Assembly: GCA_964388105.1 (NCBI GenBank)
Contig: CAYLYQ010000023.1
Coordinates: 1-29,750 of the forward strand
DNA length: 29,750 nt
Source of the DNA: ZC4RG35 sp964388105
GTDB taxonomy: Bacteria; Actinomycetota; Acidimicrobiia; Spongiisociales; ZC4RG35
Reading direction: 5' to 3'
Shown here in pieces: positions 14,791 through 22,077 of the stretch; the first letter of the stretch is position 1, and each line of letters opens with the position of its first letter. The position numbers and the translations under genes were made by a program. The notes beneath the pieces were generated by a model. That model made no database searches. It was not told the DNA's origin and saw only the letters and a list, made by a program, of their open reading frames with translations.

Positions 14791-16710
14791 TCAGTCGAGT
14801 GCGCGCCGCAAGAAGGCGGCGAGCTGGCCACGNNNNNNNNNNNNNNNNNNNNNNNNNNNNNNNNNNNNNNNNNNNNNNNNNNNNNNNNNNNNNNNNNNNN
14901 NNNNNNNNNNNNNNNNNNNNNNNNNNNNNNNNTTGCCGTTGTCGTCGTCGAAGTGATCCGCAGTGGACGGCGGCAGTTGCAGTGCGCGCTCGAGGAAGAC
15001 CGCCATCTCCCCGCGGGTGACCTTCGCCTCCGGGCAGTAGTCCGTGTTCTGCGGGGGGTTGCAGCCGCTGGTCAGCCCCTGGTCATAGAGCCAGGCGATG
15101 TCGTCGCGGAACACGCTGGATGCGATGTCGCCGAAGGGGTACTCCGGGAGGGCAGGCGGTGACGGCGGCGGCTCTGGCGCCGGCGGTTCGGATACCCCCC
15201 ACTCGACGTAGAAGTAGGTGGACTTGAGACCGAGCTGCGAGCGCACCCAAGTCCCGGCTCGATCCACTGTCACGCTATTGCCGGACACACTTCCCGTGAA
15301 CCGGACGGTCTTGGCCGTTCCCGACGGATTCCTTTCCAGCACCGTGACCCCGTCGAGCTGGTCCATCCCCACCTTCGCGGCCAGGGAGGCAGGGGCAAAG
15401 GATGCCGCCCAGGATCGGTTCGGGTTTCCCGAAGCCAGAGACCAATGATCATCCACCGACTGCAGGTACGGCAGCTGGCTGCTCCCCCACGCAGCGCTGT
15501 TCGACTCGCTCCGTCCGCCGCTCGACGAGCTGAAAAAGGCCTGAATCACGGCGCCACCGTGAGAGACCACCTTCCCTGAAGTTGATGTCGCCGCGGTTCG
15601 CCAGGTTGCGCCATAGTTGGTCTCCCCGTACCAACCGGCATAGACCTGGCTGGAGGTCGTGGACCACAGGTGACACCAGCAGGAGTCCTTGACCGCGCCA
15701 GAGAACCCGGGCTCAGCCCCGCGAGTCCTCGCCGAAGCGACGCCGAAGGACCGGGAAGCTATCGCCTGAGATTTCAAGGCCTCCATGGCGCCGGTCGTTC
15801 CCCAGGACAGGATCGTCTCGTCGATGCCGAGGACATAGTCGTCAACGCCGATCTCGACCACGGCATGCAGACCCTGGAAGGCTCCATTGGTGGACACGTC
15901 AGGACGCACCCGAAGTGTTCCGTGTGCCAGCTCGATGCCCGAACCGTCTCGGACCAGACGTTGCGGGATTCGGACACGAGCGGTGTCCGAGAGATTGCGG
16001 ACGCTCCCCGTGCACGCGCCGGCCAGAGCTGATCCGCTGACGAGGCACTGCGCCCCATCCGCACCCACCATGAGGTGAAGTCCACTGGTGGGGACCGGCG
16101 TCTCGACGACACACCGGTCCGACCCGTCCCAACCCCAGAGCGCGTTCTTCGTGGCGGCACCGGCGAGGCCGTCGACCGCCAGCCCTTGGGCAGCTTGGAA
16201 TGCTCTGACCGCTGCGTCCGTCTCGGTGGTGAAGACCTCGTCCACCGGCCCGGGGTCGAAACCTCGGGCCAACAGCGCTTCCTCGAGATGCTTCACGTAA
16301 GGCGAAGGGACCGATCCGTAGTTCTTCAGCGACAGCGTGCCCACCGACACCGGTTCTTGCTGGCAGAAGACGAGACCACTTCCCGTCGCCTCGACTCGGA
16401 GGCTCTGAGTGGCGCTGATCACGTGCACCCAGAGCGGTTCGGGGTCGGTGACGAGCCACGAGCCGGAGAGGACCTGGCGGTAGTCCGTGGTCGTGGTTCC
16501 CTGGTAGTAGTGACCCAGGATCTCCTCAGCGGTCCAATCCTCGAGTGCCATGGCACGCGACCCGTACTGGGACATACCGACGCCGTGCCCCCAGCCCGCA
16601 CCTTCGAAAACGACCGCGTCGGTTGAGGCCGCGACGGGCACCGGGGCCCACGAGACCGCCAAAGAGGAGGCAAAGAGCGCGACGGCGACGAATGTGCGGA
16701 GCCTCACCAC
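14791..16710 (-). CDS. SpoIID/LytB-type protein with peptidoglycan-binding insert and SLH repeats
   Basis: The 639-residue reading (34 of them unresolved Ns) has a signal peptide (1-28), the family start GWGHGVGMSQ (39-48), a PG_binding_1-like helical insert at about 134-194, and the SpoIID core with the presumed catalytic Glu (E298 in 'YVLGIDETILSWG') and the 'C-W-C-H' site (344-347). After a proline-rich linker come two SLH repeats, the second cut by the N run. SpoIID enzymes are lytic transglycosylases that cut denuded glycan strands. The two flanks of the gap are in the same frame, and 34 residues is just what a typical repeat would need there. The start is one of two adjacent GTG codons at 16710. 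It follows its paralogue by 42 bp. Confidence 0.88.
   Translation of the reverse strand: MVRLRTFVAVALFASSLAVSWAPVPVAASTDAVVFEGAGWGHGVGMSQYGSRAMALEDWTAEEILGHYYQGTTTTDYRQVLSGSWLVTDPEPLWVHVISATQSLRVEATGSGLVFCQQEPVSVGTLSLKNYGSVPSPYVKHLEEALLARGFDPGPVDEVFTTETDAAVRAFQAAQGLAVDGLAGAATKNALWGWDGSDRCVVETPVPTSGLHLMVGADGAQCLVSGSALAGACTGSVRNLSDTARVRIPQRLVRDGSGIELAHGTLRVRPDVSTNGAFQGLHAVVEIGVDDYVLGIDETILSWGTTGAMEALKSQAIASRSFGVASARTRGAEPGFSGAVKDSCWCHLWSTTSSQVYAGWYGETNYGATWRTAATSTSGKVVSHGGAVIQAFFSSSSGGRSESNSAAWGSSQLPYLQSVDDHWSLASGNPNRSWAASFAPASLAAKVGMDQLDGVTVLERNPSGTAKTVRFTGSVSGNSVTVDRAGTWVRSQLGLKSTYFYVEWGVSEPPAPEPPPSPPALPEYPFGDIASSVFRDDIAWLYDQGLTSGCNPPQNTDYCPEAKVTRGEMAVFLERALQLPPSTADHFDDDNGXXXXXXXXXXXXXXXXXXXXXXXXXXXXXXXXXXRGQLAAFLRRALD
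14833..14932. other. Assembly gap (100 N) inside an SLH repeat
   Basis: A run of exactly 100 Ns within the last SLH repeat of the first SpoIID-like gene. Unlike the gap at 1516-1615, its two flanks do not repeat each other. Repeat units of the other SLH genes have about 102 bases between the same flanking motifs, so the missing length is close to the printed length. Confidence 0.9.
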
Positions 16711-16752
16711 GCAGTCCCATCGTCATCTCTGGGAGCGGTCTGTAGCCGAACG

Positions 16753-18564
16753 TCAGTCGTCGATGAAGCCGTTGGCGCGCATCAGGAACGCTGCCATCTG
16801 CCCGCGGTTCACCTGTGCGTTGGGGCAGAAGTGACTGTTCGCGGGCGGGTTGCAGCCCTTGGTGATACCCGACTCCGCCAGCGCGTTGATGTCGCCTTGG
16901 AAGATCGACGCGGCGTCGTCGGTGAAGTAATCGACGGCAGCATTGGGAAGCCCTAATGCCCGGACCAGCAGCGCCGCCATCTCACCCCGGGTGATGGTCT
17001 GATCGGGACAGAAGCGCGTGTTGGCCGGCGGGTTGCATCCCCGGGTGATCTCGGCGGCCGCGAGAGCGTTGATCTCGGCCTCGAACAGATGCCCGTTGTC
17101 GTCGCTGAAGGCGTTGTTCGAGCTGCCCGGCAGATCGAGGAATCTCGTCAGGAACGCGGCCATCTGGCCCCTGGTCACACTGGACTCCGGACAGAACATG
17201 GAGTTGGTCGGCGGGTTGCATCCCTTGGTGATCCCCTCGTCGGCCAGCCACGCAATCTCCGCCGCGAACAGGTGCCCGACCACGTCGATGAACCTTCCGG
17301 TGTACGACAGGGCATCGATGTACGGAGAAGTGCGCACCGGAGCCCCGTCGCGGCGGAAGCCGTATTGGTTGAGAATCGATCGCACCTGGTAGCCGCTCCG
17401 GACTGTGCTCACATTGGCCCCGTTCTTGACTCCGGTGAAACGGATCTCGGCGGCAGGCGGAGGTGAGACGACCTCCACGCCGGTGATCAGGTCCCACCCG
17501 AGATGATTGGCCAGTGAGCCAGCTGGGACGACGACCGTCCAGGACGACAGAGGGTTCTGTGCGGCCGGGTGTGCCGACCAAGGATCGGGTTGGGCGCGCA
17601 ACCAAGGCACGGAAGAGCCGCCCCAGATGTCCTCCACGTTCTCTGTCGTGCCGCCGCTGGAAGAGAAGTAGAACGTGCTGATCAGATCGAAAGGCCTGTT
17701 GGAGGAAGGATGCGTCGCCACGAGCCCGGCCGTGGCGTCGACCGCGGCTTTCCATGTGGAGTGCTCGGCCGAGAAGCCGTTGTAGACCTGGTCATCGGTG
17801 GTCGACCTGAGATGACAACCACAACTGCTCAGCGTCCCCGAGCCGTCGCTGCCCCCTCGGGTACTGGCCGTGGCCAAGGCGTAGCTTCGCCCCGTGATGG
17901 CCTGAGCCCGCAGAGCGTGGGTGCCAAACGAGACCGGCATCTCGGCGAGCCCGTACAGGTAGGTCTCGAGATCGATGCCGACGACGACGTGAAAGGCCTG
18001 ACCGTTGGAGAGAGGATCGAATCGGACCACCCCGTGGGCGTACTCCTTGCCCAAGACGGAGATCCGATTGGAGGTTCCGTTGCCGGGACGCAACTGGACA
18101 CCGCAGGGCGCCCAGCCGGTATTGCCCACCTGGACCTGACGAAAGCGGCACATGCCCGGTTGATCGGGGTCGACTTCATACACCCAGCTCTCACCCGGCT
18201 GCATCAGCCAGAAGCCCTCGACGCAACCCGCGCCTCCGACACATGGCAGGGGGATGGGCTCACCGACTGCCCGGACCGGGATGAGTGTGGTGTTGGCCAC
18301 CAAGCCGATGAGCAGCTTCTCCGGCTGAGTGGTCCAGTGCCCGGACGGACCCGTCTCGACCTTGGCTCCGTCGTAGTAGTAGCCGATGATCTCGGCCGCG
18401 CTGTGGCCCTCTGCGGCCATGGCCCGGGCTCCGAACTGGGACATCCCCACACCGTGTCCCCATCCGCCGCCGTGGAACTCCCACTCGTCGTTCGCACCGG
18501 CTGCCGGCAGCCCCATTGACGCCACCAGGCCGACCAGCACGACGAACCAGAGCCCCCGCTTCAA
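16753..18564 (-). CDS. SpoIID/LytB-type protein with three C-terminal SLH repeats
   Basis: A 603-residue paralogue of the preceding SpoIID gene, without the peptidoglycan-binding insert. It has a signal peptide (1-23), 'GGGWGHGVGMSQFGARAMA' (32-50), the SpoIID core with Glu208 in 'YLYGLAEMPVSFG', the 'C-G-C-H' site (248-251), and three SLH repeats over the last 190 residues. It likely trims wall glycan while held at the surface. The start is a TTG at 18564: the two ATGs just upstream on the same strand hit a stop, whereas the TTG is preceded by GGGAGG at good spacing and gives a clean signal peptide. It lies 4 bp after the sugar dehydrogenase gene, so the two are co-transcribed. Confidence 0.88.
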   Translation of the reverse strand: MKRGLWFVVLVGLVASMGLPAAGANDEWEFHGGGWGHGVGMSQFGARAMAAEGHSAAEIIGYYYDGAKVETGPSGHWTTQPEKLLIGLVANTTLIPVRAVGEPIPLPCVGGAGCVEGFWLMQPGESWVYEVDPDQPGMCRFRQVQVGNTGWAPCGVQLRPGNGTSNRISVLGKEYAHGVVRFDPLSNGQAFHVVVGIDLETYLYGLAEMPVSFGTHALRAQAITGRSYALATASTRGGSDGSGTLSSCGCHLRSTTDDQVYNGFSAEHSTWKAAVDATAGLVATHPSSNRPFDLISTFYFSSSGGTTENVEDIWGGSSVPWLRAQPDPWSAHPAAQNPLSSWTVVVPAGSLANHLGWDLITGVEVVSPPPAAEIRFTGVKNGANVSTVRSGYQVRSILNQYGFRRDGAPVRTSPYIDALSYTGRFIDVVGHLFAAEIAWLADEGITKGCNPPTNSMFCPESSVTRGQMAAFLTRFLDLPGSSNNAFSDDNGHLFEAEINALAAAEITRGCNPPANTRFCPDQTITRGEMAALLVRALGLPNAAVDYFTDDAASIFQGDINALAESGITKGCNPPANSHFCPNAQVNRGQMAAFLMRANGFIDD

Positions 18565-18568
18565 CCCA

Positions 18569-20251
18569 TCATCCTCCCACCAGCCGGTATACGGCTCCGT
18601 CGAACAGGCTGGTGGCCAGGATCTCACCGTCCCCGTCCACCGAGAAGTTGACGATCCCACCAAGGCCGAGACGACCGGTCAGTTCCGTGTGCTCGACGAT
18701 TCCGGAGCCCAGCCGGCGGAACCCGAACACGCGAGATGAATACACGTCGGCATAGAGGTAGAAGTCACGAAGCGAGTTGACCGTTGGACCGTCGTACACC
18801 ACTCCCCCGGTGACCGCGCGTCCGACCGTGCGACCATATTCGGCGACGGGGAAGGTGAGCCCGGAGGTGGAGCAGGACGGGTCCGTGTCGTTGGGGTTGC
18901 AGAGACTCCCCTCGAAACGGGACCAGCCGAAGTCGTAACCGGCAGGCTCGATTGGGACCATGTCCACCTCTTCCCGCGCTCCCTGCCCGACGTCCCCGAG
19001 GTAAAGGTAGCCATCGTGCATGCTCCAACGCCAGGGGTTGCGCAGCCCGCTGGCCCAGATCTCGTCGAGCCCGGACCGACCGACATACGGATTGTCCGGC
19101 GGAATGCCATACGGGGTCTCATCGACGTCGATTCGGATCATCTTGCCCAGCAGGGTGTTGAGGTTCCGCGCCCGGGCACCGGGATCGTTTCCGAATCCCC
19201 CGTCGCCCAGCCCCAGGTAGAGATAGCCGTCGGGACCGAAGTCCAAGAACCCACCGTTGTGGTTGGAGGAGGGCTGGTCGACAGCGAGGATGGTCCGAGG
19301 CGACCCGGCGGTCTGGAGGTCGGCGGCGACGTCGAACTCGACGAGATAGGTGGTGTGGTCTCCCGAACCGCCCGATCTCAGGGGGCCCGAGTACCAGGCG
19401 TACATGTGACGCCGGGTCGGATAGTCGGGGTGGAAGGCAACGGCGAGCAGCCCCCTCTCTCCCCCTGCGACGACCGTCCCCGTCAGGTCGAGGAACGGCT
19501 GTGACGAGAGCGACCCGTTCTCGAAGATCCGGACGAGACCACCTTGCTGAACGATGAGGATCCTGTCCTCCCCCGGCGGGGTGATCGTCTGCACGGGTGC
19601 CGTGAGCCCCCCGACGACCAACTCCCAATCCAGGGGCGGCCGAGGCGCCGGCTGGACCGCCGTGTAGGAGAAGGTCCTGGTCAAGAAGGACGCCATCTGC
19701 TCCCGGGTCAGTGTCTGGTCGGGGCAGAACCGGGTGTTCGACGGCGGGTTGCAGCCTCGCGTGATCCCCTCCTCGGCGATGGCGTTTATGTCCTCCTCGA
19801 AGAGGTGGCCGTTGTCGTCGGTGAACCAGTCCCGCGGGGACTGTGCCAGGTCGAAGGCACGCCGAATCAGGGCGGCCAGCTGGCCGCGGGTGAGCCTGGC
19901 GTCGGGGCAGAATTGGGTGTTCGACGGCGGGTTGCACCCTCTGGTGATGCCGGCCTCGGCGAGGGCGTTGATCTCCGCCTCGAAGAGATGCCCGTTGTCG
20001 TCGGTGAACCAGTCTTGCGTGGCTGCGGGAAGTTCCATCGCCCGGACCAGGAAGGCGGCGAAGGAGCCCCGGTTCACCGAGCCCTTGGGGCAGTAGCGGT
20101 CGTTGAACGGCGGATTGCACCCGCGGGTCACGTCCTCGGCGGCGATCGCCTCGATGTCGGCCTCATGAACGCTGCCGTCGTCGTCGGTGAAGGTGCCTCC
20201 TGGCGCCAGGGCGAGCAGCACCCCCAACAAGTACGCGGGCAATGCGGTCAT
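18569..20251 (-). CDS. SLH (x3) - PQQ-type sugar dehydrogenase-like six-blade propeller
   Basis: The 560-residue protein has a short hydrophobic signal (1-18), three SLH repeats (about 20-205) and then a soluble aldose dehydrogenase/YliI-like propeller. Landmarks are the conserved His region 'SSNHNGGFLDFGPDGYLYLGLGDGG', 'LLGKMIRIDVDE', 'GLRNPWRWSMHDGYLYLGDVGQ' and 'EEVDMVPIEPAGYDFGW'. Members oxidise sugars with PQQ at the outer surface, though some homologues bind no PQQ; cofactor use cannot be judged here. The ATG at 20251 has AGGAGG 8 bases upstream; a longer reading of 25 codons lacks a site. The stop overlaps the ribosome binding region of the next SpoIID gene, and a possible -10 TAAGTT lies at 20278-20283. 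Confidence 0.88.
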   Translation of the reverse strand: MTALPAYLLGVLLALAPGGTFTDDDGSVHEADIEAIAAEDVTRGCNPPFNDRYCPKGSVNRGSFAAFLVRAMELPAATQDWFTDDNGHLFEAEINALAEAGITRGCNPPSNTQFCPDARLTRGQLAALIRRAFDLAQSPRDWFTDDNGHLFEEDINAIAEEGITRGCNPPSNTRFCPDQTLTREQMASFLTRTFSYTAVQPAPRPPLDWELVVGGLTAPVQTITPPGEDRILIVQQGGLVRIFENGSLSSQPFLDLTGTVVAGGERGLLAVAFHPDYPTRRHMYAWYSGPLRSGGSGDHTTYLVEFDVAADLQTAGSPRTILAVDQPSSNHNGGFLDFGPDGYLYLGLGDGGFGNDPGARARNLNTLLGKMIRIDVDETPYGIPPDNPYVGRSGLDEIWASGLRNPWRWSMHDGYLYLGDVGQGAREEVDMVPIEPAGYDFGWSRFEGSLCNPNDTDPSCSTSGLTFPVAEYGRTVGRAVTGGVVYDGPTVNSLRDFYLYADVYSSRVFGFRRLGSGIVEHTELTGRLGLGGIVNFSVDGDGEILATSLFDGAVYRLVGG

Positions 20252-20277
20252 GGCGCCATCCTCCTCACACCTCCGCC

Positions 20278-20283
20278 AACTTA
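20278..20283 (-). promoter_or_regulatory. Possible -10 box TAAGTT for SLH-sugar dehydrogenase gene
   Basis: Minus-strand TAAGTT lies 26 bases before the ATG at 20251, and AGGAGG occurs between them, so this would be a leadered transcript. The SLH gene at 29107 has the same hexamer and the same arrangement. Confidence 0.35.
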
Positions 20284-20331
20284 CTAGGCCCCGGCGTACC
20301 CGGACGCACGGCCCCCGAAACGACACCCCCC

Positions 20332-20337
20332 TACCAT
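20332..20337 (+). promoter_or_regulatory. -10 box TACCAT for glycan operon (leaderless)
   Basis: TACCAT is followed by CGCGGC and then the GTG at 20344, the same 6-base spacing as at 12409 and 12466. It probably drives the genes from 20344 to at least 25849. Confidence 0.55.
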
Positions 20338-20343
20338 CGCGGC

Positions 20344-22077
20344 GTGCACGTCTGCCTGGTGGCGCCCAACGACGCCCTCAACGACCCCCGCGCCCGAGTG
20401 ATGCGATTCGTGCTCGAGCGGGCGGGCCACCAGGTGACCACCGTCCTCCCGGGCACCGGCTCCGGCGCCGACGGGGTTCGATACGTGGAAACACCGCCGC
20501 CTGCACCCAAGCGGCGCTGGCGGCGCTCGGTTTCCGAGGATGCCGCGTCGAGGCTCTCGGGCGCGCTGGCGGAGGAGGCGGCTCGCACACGGGCCACCCT
20601 CTTCGTCCCAACCGACCCGAGGGCGCTGGGAGCTGCGATCGATGCGGCCCGGAGGACGGGTGGCGCTGTTCTGCGCTCTCCCAAGTTGGACCGTGCAGCA
20701 GAGGTCGATTTGATCGACCTGGCCCCGGGTCGGCCGGAACTCGCCGCGCCGCCAGCCGGGATGGGCGTGGCTCACACCCCCGCTTGGGGTCGGGAGCCGT
20801 ATCGACCGGAGCCGGGAGCGCACCGGGGACGCAAGGTGGTGCTCTGCTACCGAAAGAGCGAGATCAACCCGGGCCGCTATCTGGAGGACGGGCTCCATGC
20901 GGCAGGAGTCGAGGTCCGCCTCGAAACCGAGGCCATCGACCTCGGCGATGTCGACCCCGGGACAGACGCCGTGGTGTTCGTCGAGTCCCCCTATCCCGCT
21001 CTGGAGGTCAGCGGCGAGACGAGCGTGCCCACCCTGTTCTGGTTCCACCACGGCGAGCACCACCTCCACGCCAACCTGAGGCTTGCCGACCGATACCGGG
21101 CGGATGCGGTGCTGATGGCCCACTCCTGGCATCTGGCGCCGTTCGTCCACCTGCCGGTCCATCGGTTCCCGTTCGGGCTCGCCACGGATCTGCTCCGACC
21201 CGGCAAGCCGATGTCAGATCGCCGCTTCGACGTCGCCATGGTCGGGGCGAAGCTCTTCGGCGGCGGTCCTTATGGGCGAAGGCAGCAGCTCGTGGCCGAA
21301 CTGAGGGCTGCGTTCCCCGTGGAGCGGCTCGGGTTCCGTGAGAACGTCTTGGCTCCGGAGATGGCCGAGCTCTACGCCGATTCCAGGATCGTCCTCAACG
21401 AGGGGGGGACCCGGCACTACCCGATCACCATGCGTGTGTTCGAGGCGGTGGGCTCTGGGGCCGTTCTCCTCTCCGACCGTCTTCCCGGCATGGAGATGCT
21501 CCTGGAGGAAGGGACCCAATACGCCCTCCTCGGGGACAGCGTCGTCGAGGACTGCGAGCGCCTCCTCGCCGACATCCCGACCCTCCAGCGGATGGCCGAC
21601 TCGGCATTGGAAACGGCGCTGACCCGTCACACGTATGCCCACCGGATCGATGAGCTCTTCGCCATCGCCCGAACGACGCAGAAGCGGGGTGTCGCACCGA
21701 TCCTCCAGATGGGGCCGCTGGCGGCCGCCATCGACCACGATGTGGAGGTGCAGCGTGTTGCCCACATCGGCGCGCCGGAGTTGGTCTCCGAGCTCTTGGA
21801 CCGGGAGGTCATGGATGCGGAGACCCTGGCCCCCCACCGGCTCGCTCCCGGGAAGATGGAATCGATCGCAGTGCGGGCCGATGACGTCAGCGACCGACTC
21901 GACGTGATCCGGGCAGCCCGAAGATACGTGTACGTCGAGGGTGAGGGCAGAGGACTCTCCGAGTACCTCGCGGCTGAGCAGCCACAGGCGGAAGTCACTA
22001 CGCGCGGGCAGGTCACCCGCGTCGACCTGAAGGCGCCGAGCTACCGGATCAATCCGTTCGAGGAGCGATCCGCATGA
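20344..22077 (+). CDS. CgeB-like glycosyltransferase (GT-B fold)
   Basis: A 577-residue protein. The first 45 residues look like a GT4 N-terminal strand-helix ('VCLVAPNDALNDPRARVMRFVLERAGH'). The main conserved part (about 165-445) matches CgeB/Glyco_trans_1_2-type enzymes: 'LCYRKSEINPGRYLEDGLH', 'FWFHHGEHHLHANLRLADRY', 'FDVAMVGAKLFGG', 'ADSRIVLNEGGTRHYPITMRVFEAVGSGAVLLSDRLPGM'. About 110 further C-terminal residues are unassigned. It probably transfers a sugar to the polymer built by this operon. The GTG at 20344 is the first start after a leaderless -10 box; the longer frame back to 20242 would cross the divergent promoter. Its stop overlaps the next start by ATGA. Confidence 0.83.
   Translation: MHVCLVAPNDALNDPRARVMRFVLERAGHQVTTVLPGTGSGADGVRYVETPPPAPKRRWRRSVSEDAASRLSGALAEEAARTRATLFVPTDPRALGAAIDAARRTGGAVLRSPKLDRAAEVDLIDLAPGRPELAAPPAGMGVAHTPAWGREPYRPEPGAHRGRKVVLCYRKSEINPGRYLEDGLHAAGVEVRLETEAIDLGDVDPGTDAVVFVESPYPALEVSGETSVPTLFWFHHGEHHLHANLRLADRYRADAVLMAHSWHLAPFVHLPVHRFPFGLATDLLRPGKPMSDRRFDVAMVGAKLFGGGPYGRRQQLVAELRAAFPVERLGFRENVLAPEMAELYADSRIVLNEGGTRHYPITMRVFEAVGSGAVLLSDRLPGMEMLLEEGTQYALLGDSVVEDCERLLADIPTLQRMADSALETALTRHTYAHRIDELFAIARTTQKRGVAPILQMGPLAAAIDHDVEVQRVAHIGAPELVSELLDREVMDAETLAPHRLAPGKMESIAVRADDVSDRLDVIRAARRYVYVEGEGRGLSEYLAAEQPQAEVTTRGQVTRVDLKAPSYRINPFEERSA

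Noticed and set aside
14791..18564. Sporulation locus (SpoIID)
   Set aside because: SpoIID/LytB domains occur in many non-sporulating bacteria, and no other sporulation genes are in the window.
10320..20251. CRISPR-like or transposon repeats
   Set aside because: The repeated DNA is explained by coding SLH units. There are no regular spacers, terminal inverted repeats or transposase genes.
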